A stretch of DNA of 44,067 nucleotides from Megalodesulfovibrio gigas DSM 1382 = ATCC 19364 (GTDB lineage Bacteria; Desulfobacterota; Desulfovibrionia; Desulfovibrionales; Desulfovibrionaceae). Numbering within the stretch: position 1 is the stretch's first letter; each line of letters opens with the position of its first letter. Both the position numbers and the translations under genes were made by a program. Below, piece by piece: positions 24,520-32,800 of the stretch. The stretch is taken from contig NC_022444.1 of the NCBI RefSeq assembly GCF_000468495.1, positions 2,765,745 through 2,809,811 of the forward strand. The letters are read 5' to 3'. The notes below the pieces were generated by a model, which was not told where the DNA came from, did not search any database, and worked only from the letters and a program-made list of their open reading frames with translations.

Positions 24520-25341
24520 TTAAAAATCAATCTGTATTTCGCGTTCACGGTATCGCCTTCTCTTGGCGATTTCAAGCAGGTCCCTGGCCTCAACAAAATT
24601 ACGCTTCAGTGCAATGGCTTTGCGGCAAAAATGCACGCACCCGCGCAGGCTTCCTTTTTCGTATAACGTTCTTGCAATATTATACAATAAATGCTCGTCG
24701 GTCTTGCACAGCTTGTACGCCCGGGCATAATGTTTAAGGGCCTGGAGGTAGAGCTTGTTTTTCCTGAGCTGGATGCCGAACTCGTTGAACAGGTGTTTGT
24801 GCTGTTCCTGGAACGGATGATTGAGTTTGGCCAGTCGCTTGAACACCAGGGCGCCCTTGTCGCGGTCGCCGCGTTCCAGGTAGGTCAGCCCCAGTCCGAA
24901 GGTGGCGCGGATGTTTTCCTCATCCACCCGCAGGGCATTCTTGAACTCGAACTCGGCGCTGAAGGTTTCGCCTTTCTGATAGTGCTGCTCCCCCCGGGCA
25001 ATGGTGCCGGCCAGGCTGTTCAGGGCCGGGGCCACCTGTTCCGTGTACAGCGCGGGTTCGGGGATGTAGCTGTTCAGCAGTTCTTCGCGGCTCAGGCACT
25101 GAATGGCGCCGGAGGGGATGAAGTTGCTGTTGAGGGGCTGCACGGAGAAGCGCCCGTCCTCCAGCTCCTCCACATACACGTGAACAGCTTGCGACGTTCG
25201 CTTTTTGGTGTGACCAAAGCCCACTACGCCCTTGAGCGTGGTGGAGAAGACTCCTTTAAGACGGCCCTTCCCGCCGTTCTTTGGAAGTTCGCTGGCGCCG
25301 CCGCCATCCCGCCTGGGAATGTCCACCATCAAATCCGCCAT
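24520..25341 (-). CDS. TPR-repeat protein, paralogue 2
   Basis: A 273-aa protein. The N-terminal segment (VGFGHTKKRTSQAVHVYVEEL, VQPLNSNFIPSG) is followed by TPR units ATFGLGLTYLERGDRDKGALVFKRL, LFNEFGIQLRKNKLYLQAL and LLYNIARTLYEKGSLRGCVHFCRKAI, and by a basic tail (AKRRRYREREIQIDF). GGGAG lies 8 bases before the ATG. It is a paralogue of the gene at 22702-23484. First gene of the TPR-GspE-N-TPR set. The 196-base region to its right is a divergent promoter region shared with the histidine kinase. Confidence 0.8.
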   Translation of the reverse strand: MADLMVDIPRRDGGGASELPKNGGKGRLKGVFSTTLKGVVGFGHTKKRTSQAVHVYVEELEDGRFSVQPLNSNFIPSGAIQCLSREELLNSYIPEPALYTEQVAPALNSLAGTIARGEQHYQKGETFSAEFEFKNALRVDEENIRATFGLGLTYLERGDRDKGALVFKRLAKLNHPFQEQHKHLFNEFGIQLRKNKLYLQALKHYARAYKLCKTDEHLLYNIARTLYEKGSLRGCVHFCRKAIALKRNFVEARDLLEIAKRRRYREREIQIDF

Positions 25342-25452
25342 GAGCCGGGCTCCCTCTCACACGCAAGCATATCTCTTTGATTGCCTACTCAAGTTCCTTG
25401 CCAAGGTAAAGCGGCGCCATTGGCCCAAGGCCGCGCCACCCTCCTTTCGGGA

Positions 25453-25481
25453 TTGACTTCTTGAGCTGCATTGGGGATATA
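25453..25481 (+). promoter_or_regulatory. Candidate sigma-70 promoter of histidine kinase gene
   Basis: TTGACT (25453-25458) and GATATA (25476-25481) are separated by 17 bases, followed by TAT. This would start transcription near 25488, about 50 bases before the kinase start codon. Confidence 0.5.
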
Positions 25482-25506
25482 TATGCCTGCTGCCTGAATC
25501 CCCAAT
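25470..25506. promoter_or_regulatory. Inverted repeat overlapping the kinase promoter
   Basis: ATTGGGGAT (25470-25478) is repeated in perfect inverted form as ATCCCCAAT (25498-25506) with a 19-base gap. The left arm overlaps the proposed -10 and the right arm lies just past the likely start of transcription. It could be an operator or a 5' mRNA stem. Confidence 0.45.
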
Positions 25507-25537
25507 ACGGGCAACGCCCTTCCAGGAGTCTCCCTCC

Positions 25538-28435
25538 GTGATGCCAGAGCCACATGCCGACCCCCTGCCCGGAGCAGATGAAGAACTGGCGCAGCTACGA
25601 CGCCGCGTGGCCGAACTGGAGCAGACGGGCGAGGTGGTGGTGCGCCTGCGCGAAGAATTGGCCGAACAGCGGGCCATGAATCGGGCCATGCTCAATGCGG
25701 CTGCCGAGTCCGTCATGGTGCTCGACCCCTTGGGCACGGTGCTGGCCATCAACGAAGTGGGCGCCCACCGCCTTGGCAAGACGCCGGATACCCTCCTGGG
25801 CCGCTCCATCTTTGAATTCATGGCCGAAGAGCTTGTCCCCAACCGCCGGCGCTGGCTCAACGAGGCGGTGGAGACCAAAAAGCCCCTCCAATTCAAGGAC
25901 AGTCATCGCGGCGTCACCTACGGCCACCGCATGCACCCGTACATTGACCCCCTGACCCAGGTGGTCCGGGTGGCCATTTACACCCGGGACATCACGGACA
26001 GCGAAAAGGCCATCCTGGCCCTGCGGGACTCCGAGGCTCGTTACCGCGCCATCCTGGAAGACCAGACCGAACTCATCTGCCGCTACCTGCCGGACGGCAA
26101 GCTCTCCTACGTCAACGAGGCCTACGCCCGATTCTTCAACAAGAACCGGCAGGATCTCATCAATAAAAACTACATCCCGCACATTCCCCGGGAGGATCTG
26201 GTCGTCATCCAGCAGCACATCATGGGCCTTTCGCCGGAAAATCCCGTCACGTCCTTTGAACATCGCGTCATCATGGACAACCGCGAGATCCACTGGCAGC
26301 ACTGGACCCACCGCGCCATTTACGATGCCGCCCAACGCCTGACGGAATACCAGGCCGTGGGCCGCAACATCACCCGGCGCAAAAAAGCCCAGGAAGCGCT
26401 GATGGAAAGCGAACGGCGCTACCGCAGCCTGTTCGAAGATTCGCCCATCTCCTTGTGGGAAGAGGATTTCTCCCTCATCAAGGAACATTTCGATCACCTG
26501 ACCCGCCAGGGCGTGACAGACATGGCCGCCTGGTTCCGTGACCACCCGGAAGACGTGGTCCATTGCGCCGGGTTGGTGGGCCTGCTGGACGTGAACAAGG
26601 CCACCCTGGAGCTGTTCGGCGCGTCGCGCAAGGAAGAGCTCCTGGACGGGCTCGGCACCATCTTCACCCCCGAAGCCTTCGAACGCTTCCGCGACGAACT
26701 GGTGGCCCTGGCCCAGGGCCAGCGGTCTTTTTCCGCCGAAACCACCCACCTGACCCTGCAGGGAGAGCGCAAACACGTCGTCATCCACCTCAATGTGGCC
26801 CCAGGCTATGAAGACACCCTGGGCAAGGTGCTGGTGAGCGTGCTGGACGTGACCCAGCGCACCCTGGCCGAAGAGCAACTCAACGAACAGCGGGTGTTCC
26901 TGCGGCAAATTATCGACACCGTGCCCTCCCTCATTTTCGTCAAGAACCGAGAGGGACGTTTCCTTTTGGTGAACAAGGCCCTGGCAGACCTGTACGCCAC
27001 CACCCCGGCCGCCCTTGTCGGCAGAACTGGCGGCGGCTTCAGCCCCGACGACGACGAGATTTCCATCATGCAGCTGGAAGATGAAGAGGTGCTGGACTCC
27101 CAGCAGCCCCTGTTCATTCCCCAGCGAACCCTTACCTCTGCCTCGGGCGTGCGGCGGTGGTTCTCCACCACCAAGCTGCCCCTGCGGGGCAAGGATCAGC
27201 TCCTGGGCGTGGCGGTGGACATCACCGAACGCAAGGAGGCGGAAAACGAGCGCGCCAAGCTGGAACGCCACTTCCGCCAGGCGCAAAAAATGCAGGCCCT
27301 GGGCACCCTGGCCGGCGGCATTGCGCATGATTTCAACAACATGATCTTCGCCATCCTCGGCTTTGTGCGCCTTGCACTGCGGCAGGTGGATGAGAACTCG
27401 AAGACGTTCGAATACCTGCAGCAAATCCAATCCGCCGGCATGCGCGCCTCGGACCTGGTGCGGCAAATCCTCACCTTCTCCCGCCAGACCGAGCAGGAGA
27501 AAAAGCCCGTGCATCTGCTCTCCCTGTTCAAGGAGATCACCAAGATGCTCCGGGCCACCCTGCCCGCCACCATCGACATTGTGCAGGATATCAGTCCCGG
27601 CGTGGACGAATCCACGGATACCATCCTCGGCGATCCCACGCAGATTCATCAGGTGATCATGAACCTGTGCACCAATGCCGGCCACGCCATGCGCGAGCGC
27701 GGCGGCACCCTCACCATCTCCCTGGTGCATGTGTCCCTCTCCCCCCAGCAGGCCCGGGGCGTGGTGGAACTGCCCCCCGGCGACTACCTGGAACTGGGCG
27801 TGCGAGACACCGGGCACGGCATTCCCCCGGACATCCTCGAACAGATTTACGACCCCTTCTTCACCACCAAGGCCCCTGGCGAAGGCACGGGCATGGGCCT
27901 GTCTGTGGTCCACGGCATCGTCAAAAATCATGGCGGCAGCGTGGCCGTGGATACTGCCATGGGCAAAGGCACGCTCTTCACGGTGCGGCTGCCGCGTCTG
28001 TATCAGGATTCCGACCAGGAAGAACGGCTGTGCCGCATTTCCCCCACCGGCAAGGAACATATACTGTTTGTGGACGACGAAGCACTTCTGGTGCAGATGG
28101 CCGGGGAAATGCTCTCCCAGCTGGGCTACACCGTCACCGGCGCCACAGACCCCCTCAAGGCCCTGGAACAATACCGACAAACCCCGACCAAATTCGAACT
28201 GGTGATCACCGATCAAACCATGCCGCACATGACCGGCCTGGAGCTGGCCACCCAGGTGCTGGCCATGCATCCGGACAAACCCGTCATTCTGCTGACGGGA
28301 TATTCCGAATCCGTCACCAGGGAATCAGCCGAGGCAGCAGGCGTGGCGGAGTTCATCATGAAGCCGGTGGTGGAAGAGCAACTGGCCCAGACCATACGAC
28401 ATGTGCTGGACCAACGTGGCCGAATGCGTGTATGA
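25538..28435 (+). CDS. Cytoplasmic multi-PAS hybrid histidine kinase
   Basis: 965 aa, without membrane helices or signal peptide. Order: coiled coil (15-50), PAS (52-160, ending YTRDITDSE), PAS (165-285), a divergent PAS (290-440), PAS (447-565, ending VDITERKEAE), HisKA with His597 in GGIAHDFNN, HATPase with N713 (NLCTNAGHAM), VRDTGHGIPPDIL and GTGMGLSVVHGI, then a receiver (840-960) with DD846-847, phospho-acceptor Asp892 in ITDQTMP, and Lys942. All catalytic residues are present. Start GTG 25538 or ATG 25541; AGGAG lies 9-12 bases upstream. Two free receivers follow, suggesting a phosphorelay. Confidence 0.93.
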   Translation: MMPEPHADPLPGADEELAQLRRRVAELEQTGEVVVRLREELAEQRAMNRAMLNAAAESVMVLDPLGTVLAINEVGAHRLGKTPDTLLGRSIFEFMAEELVPNRRRWLNEAVETKKPLQFKDSHRGVTYGHRMHPYIDPLTQVVRVAIYTRDITDSEKAILALRDSEARYRAILEDQTELICRYLPDGKLSYVNEAYARFFNKNRQDLINKNYIPHIPREDLVVIQQHIMGLSPENPVTSFEHRVIMDNREIHWQHWTHRAIYDAAQRLTEYQAVGRNITRRKKAQEALMESERRYRSLFEDSPISLWEEDFSLIKEHFDHLTRQGVTDMAAWFRDHPEDVVHCAGLVGLLDVNKATLELFGASRKEELLDGLGTIFTPEAFERFRDELVALAQGQRSFSAETTHLTLQGERKHVVIHLNVAPGYEDTLGKVLVSVLDVTQRTLAEEQLNEQRVFLRQIIDTVPSLIFVKNREGRFLLVNKALADLYATTPAALVGRTGGGFSPDDDEISIMQLEDEEVLDSQQPLFIPQRTLTSASGVRRWFSTTKLPLRGKDQLLGVAVDITERKEAENERAKLERHFRQAQKMQALGTLAGGIAHDFNNMIFAILGFVRLALRQVDENSKTFEYLQQIQSAGMRASDLVRQILTFSRQTEQEKKPVHLLSLFKEITKMLRATLPATIDIVQDISPGVDESTDTILGDPTQIHQVIMNLCTNAGHAMRERGGTLTISLVHVSLSPQQARGVVELPPGDYLELGVRDTGHGIPPDILEQIYDPFFTTKAPGEGTGMGLSVVHGIVKNHGGSVAVDTAMGKGTLFTVRLPRLYQDSDQEERLCRISPTGKEHILFVDDEALLVQMAGEMLSQLGYTVTGATDPLKALEQYRQTPTKFELVITDQTMPHMTGLELATQVLAMHPDKPVILLTGYSESVTRESAEAAGVAEFIMKPVVEEQLAQTIRHVLDQRGRMRV

Positions 28436-28504
28436 CATGATGATGGTTGCGATGCTGCCCCCCCGGACCAGGCGACAGGACCTTGCCTGCGCGGGCACCG
28501 CCTG

Positions 28505-28538
28505 AATCCCCCAGGAGTCCCCCACAAATCCCCAGGAG
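28505..28538 (+). repeat. Short direct repeat in kinase-regulator spacer
   Basis: AATCCC(C)CAGGAG occurs at 28505-28517 and again at 28527-28538, 22 bases apart, in the 146-base spacer before the response regulator. Each copy contains a ribosome-site-like AGGAG, but neither is followed by a start codon. Otherwise the spacer is C-rich with no gene. Confidence 0.3.
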
Positions 28539-28581
28539 GACCCCCCGAGGACCAGGCGCCGGGCCACCTTCAGGAGGCGAC

Positions 28582-28959
28582 ATGATCAAGCTGCTGCTCG
28601 TCGAAGACGATCCGCAAGTCCGTAGCATGCTTTCAGAAACCCTGCGTCAGGAAGGGTACGAGGTGGTGGAGGCCGCCAACGGCCGCGAGGCCATTGCCGC
28701 GTACAAGGCTTCCCCGGCGGATCTGGTCATCACGGATATCATCATGCCCGAGCAGGACGGAGTGGAGACCATCCACAGCCTGCGCCGGGACTTTCCCCAG
28801 GCGAAGATCATCGCCATTTCCGGAGGCAGCGCCAATGTGCGCGGGGAATATCTGCTGGGCACGGCCGATGCCCTGGGCGCCATGAAAACCTTCAAAAAAC
28901 CTGTGGATATCAACCTGCTGCTGAAGACCATCGCCGATCTGCTCGGTGCAAAAACCTAA
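28582..28959 (+). CDS. Single-domain response regulator 1
   Basis: A 125-aa receiver with no output domain, CheY-like. Acidic pair in VEDDP (8-10), phospho-acceptor Asp52 in ITDIIMPEQDG, conserved Lys106 in FKKPVDI. An AISGGSANVRGEYLLG stretch at residues 78-92 replaces the more usual loop and is shared in part with regulator 2. AGGAGG lies 4 bases before the ATG; the frame is open upstream but that part is proline-rich non-protein-like. It is likely a shuttle in a phosphorelay with the upstream hybrid kinase. Confidence 0.9.
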   Translation: MIKLLLVEDDPQVRSMLSETLRQEGYEVVEAANGREAIAAYKASPADLVITDIIMPEQDGVETIHSLRRDFPQAKIIAISGGSANVRGEYLLGTADALGAMKTFKKPVDINLLLKTIADLLGAKT

Positions 28960-28985
28960 GGCAGCTTACTGTTGAAAAGAGCCAT

Positions 28986-29022
28986 CGGGGGAACGCCTTT
29001 CTGCAAAAAGGCGCTTCCCCCG
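28986..29022 (+). terminator. Palindromic 3'-end element, copy B
   Basis: CGGGGGAA plus CGCCTTT (28986-29000) pairs with AAAGGCG and TTCCCCCG (29007-29022), giving a 15-bp stem with one unpaired C and a 6-base loop. It lies 26 bases past regulator 1. A TTGAAAAG block precedes it and a TTTCC-AAAGACGTTTTT block follows, as in the other copies. The rest of the 188-base spacer has no gene. Confidence 0.75.
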
Positions 29023-29147
29023 AATCCCCTTTCCAAAGACGTTTTTCATTCCGGCTTCATCCCAATACCCCATTGTTTTTGATGTGGAAATGGAATACAT
29101 GCCACAACATACAGCCTTTGATTTCATCAAGCAACGAGGTACACGCC

Positions 29148-29537
29148 ATGACCACGCAACACCATCAACCCATCGTCCTGCTGGTGGAGGATGATCCGCA
29201 TGTACGCGCCATGCTTGTGGAATCTCTCACTGGCGAAGGCTTTGTCACCCTGGAGGCCGCAAACGGCAAGGAAGGTCTGGCGCGCTTTGCCGCCGGCAAG
29301 GTGGATGTGGTGGTGACAGACATCCTGATGCCCGAAATGGAAGGCCTGCAGTTCATCAAGGCCCTGCGCGGCCAGGCCCCGGAACTGCCCATCATCGCCA
29401 TCTCCGGCGGGGCGGTGCATCTTTCCCCGGGCTGCAATCTGGAACTGGCCAGCATGTTCGGCGCCACGCACGTCATACAGAAGCCGCTGAACATTGACGA
29501 CCTGGCCGCCACCATCAAACGCTGCCTGCCCGCCTGA
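29148..29537 (+). CDS. Single-domain response regulator 2
   Basis: A 129-aa receiver without output domain. VEDDP at 13-17, phospho-acceptor Asp58 in VTDILMPEMEG, Lys112 in IQKPLNI. It shares the IIAISGG segment with regulator 1, so the pair are paralogues. GAGG lies about 9 bases before ATG 29148. A terminator-like element separates it from regulator 1, so it may have its own promoter, although none is obvious. Confidence 0.9.
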   Translation: MTTQHHQPIVLLVEDDPHVRAMLVESLTGEGFVTLEAANGKEGLARFAAGKVDVVVTDILMPEMEGLQFIKALRGQAPELPIIAISGGAVHLSPGCNLELASMFGATHVIQKPLNIDDLAATIKRCLPA

Positions 29538-29588
29538 CGGCCCGTGCAGGGCCGCCGCCAGAGCATTTTACTCTTGAAAAATGATATT

Positions 29589-29630
29589 GCGAGAGGGGAA
29601 ACCTTTTTGCAATGGCCTCTCCCCTCTCGC
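29589..29630 (+). terminator. Palindromic 3'-end element, copy C
   Basis: GCGAGAGGGG (29589-29598) pairs perfectly with CCCCTCTCGC (29621-29630). The flanking AGAGCATTTTACTCTTGAAAA block (29561-29580) is shared with copies A and E. It follows regulator 2 by 51 bases. Confidence 0.7.
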
Positions 29631-29678
29631 ACTCTCCCCTTCCCAAAACGTTACGAGCACCTTGGAATCACGATAACA

Positions 29679-29750
29679 GTCTTTGGAAAGGGGTTCGGGG
29701 GAAGAACCTTTCTTCGGAAAGGGTCTCCCCCGAGCACTCCTTTCAAAGAC
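29679..29750. terminator. Bidirectional terminator, palindromic element copy D
   Basis: A long nested palindrome lies between two convergent genes. GTCTTTG (29679-29685) pairs with CAAAGAC (29744-29750), and inside it AAAGG/CCTTT and CGGGGGA/TCCCCCG pair in turn. It ends 8 bases before the stop of the SPOR gene and can serve both strands. Confidence 0.75.
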
Positions 29751-29758
29751 AACGTGCC

Positions 29759-31693
29759 TTATGGCCCGCCCGGCGCCTCCTCCACCACCATTGGCAACAC
29801 GCCGTGCGCCTCATGGATCGCCTGGGCTGCGGCCTTGGCCGCCGGCAACGTGGCATAGTCCCCTACCCGCACGGCATGCACCCGGCCCAGCGCGCCGGGC
29901 AGCTCCACCCTGCGCGCATCCAGCCCCTTGGCCGCCCAGACTGCGCACTGACGCTCCGCCTCATCCTTTGATGCCGTGGAAGCCAGTTGCAACACAAAGC
30001 GGGTACCGGCCGGGGATGCGGCCGGCTTTCCTGGGGATGCGGCACCGGCGCTGCGCGAGCGCCCTTCTTCCTTGACCACCATGGCGGACAGCCCGGCCTC
30101 CGGAGCGTGCCGGGCAATCCAGTCCGCTCCTGCCGCCGAGGCCGCCTGGGCATTGGCGAAGTCGCCCACCTGCACGGCAACGCCGTGGGCCGGCACGTCG
30201 GTCACCACGGCCGGGCGTTCCTTGCTCGTCACCAGACGCCGAAACGCCTCGGCCTCGGCCCGCTTCTTGAACGGCCCTATCTGCACCTGCACCTGTCCGA
30301 CCACACCGCGCGAGGCAGTCTTGGCAAATTCCTCCACCGCCGGCGTAATGCGAGGCCGGCGCTCCACGCCGGGAGCCACCTCGTCCGGCTGCTCGGCTTC
30401 CGGCGCTTCGTCGGTGGCGTTGTCCTGCGCGTGCCGACGCGAACCGATCTGCTCCAGCACTTCGTCGGTCCTGGCCATCTCCATCAAGGCATTCAACCGG
30501 CTCTTGGTCTCTTCCATGGAGAGCAGCGGTTCCGCAGGAGCCGGCGGCGGCGGGGCCTGGGGTTCTTTCCAAACCACGTGCTCCACCGGCTCGGGCGTGC
30601 GGGTGAGCAACGGCAGCCGCACCCCGCGAGCACGCAGTTTGTCCATGGTCCGCACAGCCTGATCCCGGCCCGAACGCGTGGCGTCGAACGGCCCCACGCG
30701 CACCGTGTGCAGCACGCCTGCATCGCCCTGCAAGGATTCGATGAACACCTGGATGCCGTACTGCGCAAGGGAATCGGCATAGGCCACCGCCTCGGCATGC
30801 TCCCGATAGCTGCCCAACTGGACGGCCAGGGCCTCGCCCGCCGGCCCTGCACGCTCACTGCCCTGATCCGCCGACGGCTGGGCAAAATCCCACACCACCA
30901 CGGCATGCCACATCCCGGTGGAACGCAACACCGGCTTCACCACGGCGGGCAGACCGGCAGCCGTGCTGCGGCCGGCAAGGGCCTTGGCCTCGGCCTCGTC
31001 CAGAACCATGGCAGCCACGCCGGGCTCAATGCCGCGCAACAGGGCCAAGGCGGCCATCCCGGCTTCCGGAGTGATTGCACCGCCACTCGCGTTGCCAGTC
31101 GCGTTGCCAGTCGCATTGCCGGCAGCAGCCGCAGGAACCTTGGGCGTCAGAGAGATGGAAAGCTGCGCCTCCGGTTCGGGCATCGTCTCTTCAACCACCT
31201 TGAACGTCTTGGAAAGCAACGCCTTTCCCTGGTGCGAGACATCAAAGGTCCAGTCCCCGGGCGCAAGTTCCCAATCGGCCAGAAAGGTCCAGGCCACCAA
31301 CACCGGCACCCCGACACAGGCCGGCACTTCCCACTTCCGGCTGCGGACAGGCTCGGCATGGCCAGGCTGCTGCACCGGTGGATGCGAGAGTTCCACATCC
31401 AGCCGCGCCGGAGCGCCCTGCTTGCCGCCTTCGATCAGCAGTTCCATGCCAAACCGGGCCAGCAATTGCGCCGACACCGTCTCGCCCTGGCGCGCCAGTT
31501 TGGCATGCACGCCGGCGCAATCCATGCCCCTGGGGGCCGAGGAGACGTTTTCGCCATACATGCCGGCCGCCTTTGCCGTAGCGGTGAAGGCGGCTGCAGC
31601 GGGGACCCAGCCTAGCAGGAGAGACGCCACCGCCGCCACGGGCAGCAGGCAGCGGCAGCGCCCCTGCAACAAGACATGCGTGCAAGAGAACAT
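29759..31693 (-). CDS. Secreted DUF3859-like protein with several SPOR domains
   Basis: 644 aa. A signal-peptide-like N-terminus (residues about 12-36, LLPVAAVASLLLGWVPAAAAF) precedes a region of about 150 residues resembling DUF3859 (GMYGENVSS..., WTFLADWELAPGDWTFDVSHQGKALL). After a linker with an AGNATGNATGNASG repeat come at least three SPOR-like units: VQLGSYREHAEAVAYADSL, VQIGPFKKRAEAEAFRRLV followed by VAVQVGDFANAQ, and FVLQLASTASKDEAERQ with VRVGDYATLPAAKAAAQAI. SPOR domains bind denuded septal peptidoglycan, so a periplasmic, cell-wall-associated place is likely. It follows the gene at 31706 by 12 bases. ATG 31693 lacks a clear ribosome site. Confidence 0.75.
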   Translation of the reverse strand: MFSCTHVLLQGRCRCLLPVAAVASLLLGWVPAAAAFTATAKAAGMYGENVSSAPRGMDCAGVHAKLARQGETVSAQLLARFGMELLIEGGKQGAPARLDVELSHPPVQQPGHAEPVRSRKWEVPACVGVPVLVAWTFLADWELAPGDWTFDVSHQGKALLSKTFKVVEETMPEPEAQLSISLTPKVPAAAAGNATGNATGNASGGAITPEAGMAALALLRGIEPGVAAMVLDEAEAKALAGRSTAAGLPAVVKPVLRSTGMWHAVVVWDFAQPSADQGSERAGPAGEALAVQLGSYREHAEAVAYADSLAQYGIQVFIESLQGDAGVLHTVRVGPFDATRSGRDQAVRTMDKLRARGVRLPLLTRTPEPVEHVVWKEPQAPPPPAPAEPLLSMEETKSRLNALMEMARTDEVLEQIGSRRHAQDNATDEAPEAEQPDEVAPGVERRPRITPAVEEFAKTASRGVVGQVQVQIGPFKKRAEAEAFRRLVTSKERPAVVTDVPAHGVAVQVGDFANAQAASAAGADWIARHAPEAGLSAMVVKEEGRSRSAGAASPGKPAASPAGTRFVLQLASTASKDEAERQCAVWAAKGLDARRVELPGALGRVHAVRVGDYATLPAAKAAAQAIHEAHGVLPMVVEEAPGGP

Positions 31694-31705
31694 GGGGGGG
31701 AGACG

Positions 31706-32533
31706 TTATTCCACGATAAGCTGTTGTTGCCGGGCCCGAGGGGCCGCGGTCGGAAGGGGGGCCGCTGGCGCAGAGGGGGAGGACTCCTGCGCTTGCGGCG
31801 CGCCCGGCGCCTGGGCCGGGGGTTCGTCCTTCCACTGAATGGACCATGCACCCTCGCCGTCCACATAAAAGGCATACTGCCCGCCAGTTTCGAGGACGAG
31901 TTGCGTTGTGGCGTTGTCCGGCCCCTGCAGCTCGAACAACGGCAGCTCCGCCGAACCGTCCTGCGGCAGCAGCAGCACCACGGCCACGTCTTCCCCTTGA
32001 TACTCCAGGGCAATCGTCTTGCTTCCCGGGGTCAGTTCCAAAAAGGCGCTTCGAAAATCCCCGAGTCCGGCAAGGTTGAAGCCGATTTTTTTGCGCTGCG
32101 TGGTGGTGGTCGGCGCCACAGGATTCTTCCCCACGGTATCGTCCATCCGATAGGTGACGTCGTATGACGCCGGCTGGCCATCCTGCAGGCCCACAAATAC
32201 CTCCAGAAGGGCACGCTGGGTGGGCTTGAGGGGCGGCAGACTGATGGTGCGGCGCCACATCTCGCCGCCTTCCCGCTTCTGGGCCACGATTTCCACCTGC
32301 ACCCCGGCGAGTACATGGGTGGAAACATTCAGGATCACGCCCCGGAAATAGCCGCGCTCATCCACGCCGAATTCGCGGGTTCCGAAATAGTCAGGATCCA
32401 GATCGATGAGCTTGGCGCATGCCCAGGGCGCATGCCCCGCCACCCCGGCCAGGGCCAGGGCCAGCACCAGCAGCCACCACCGCCCCGCCGGGACGGCACG
32501 CTGCATGAAACCAGTGAACGATGTACGGACCAT
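31706..32533 (-). CDS. Hypothetical exported protein, partner of SPOR protein
   Basis: 275 aa, unrecognised. The N-terminal helix (WWLLVLALALAGVAGHAPWACA) is a signal peptide or anchor, followed by LIDLDPDYFGTREFGVDERGYFRGVILNVSTHVLAGVQVEIVA, a beta-rich domain with an NVS-type strand typical of FxLYD-like secreted modules, then a second beta region and a proline/alanine-rich tail (about 235-270). GAGGAG lies 7 bases before the ATG. The 267-base region upstream (32534-32800) holds only candidate promoters. Probably an operon with the SPOR protein. Confidence 0.7.
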   Translation of the reverse strand: MVRTSFTGFMQRAVPAGRWWLLVLALALAGVAGHAPWACAKLIDLDPDYFGTREFGVDERGYFRGVILNVSTHVLAGVQVEIVAQKREGGEMWRRTISLPPLKPTQRALLEVFVGLQDGQPASYDVTYRMDDTVGKNPVAPTTTTQRKKIGFNLAGLGDFRSAFLELTPGSKTIALEYQGEDVAVVLLLPQDGSAELPLFELQGPDNATTQLVLETGGQYAFYVDGEGAWSIQWKDEPPAQAPGAPQAQESSPSAPAAPLPTAAPRARQQQLIVE

Positions 32534-32607
32534 GAAACACTCCTCGCCTGGGCAGCGCCGCCAGGGACACTCCGGCTGCCCGAATCGTGCGGAACAGCAC
32601 TTGACGA

Positions 32608-32636
32608 ATCTACTTCTCCTGCTGCATCATTGTCAA
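32608..32636 (-). promoter_or_regulatory. Weak candidate promoter for envelope gene pair
   Basis: On the minus strand, TTGACA (32636-32631) is followed after 17 bases by GTAGAT (32613-32608). The -35 is perfect and the -10 is poor. It lies 75 bases before the gene at 31706-32533. Confidence 0.3.
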
Positions 32637-32800
32637 CAAGGATGAAATTTCTTTAATCAACATTACAAAAACGCACGCACTCTGCAGCGGTGCGCCTGCC
32701 GCACCGGCATACGTTGTTGCAATATCCATCCATCCACCTGCTTTCCGTGTTGTGCCTGCATCAACACAGAAGCGCATCGTTTCAGGAGTGGTGTTCAAAC

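Noticed and set aside
25595-28270. Long minus-strand open frame of 891 codons opposite the hybrid kinase
   Set aside because: His/Gly/Val-rich shadow of the kinase; no ribosome site or recognisable motif.
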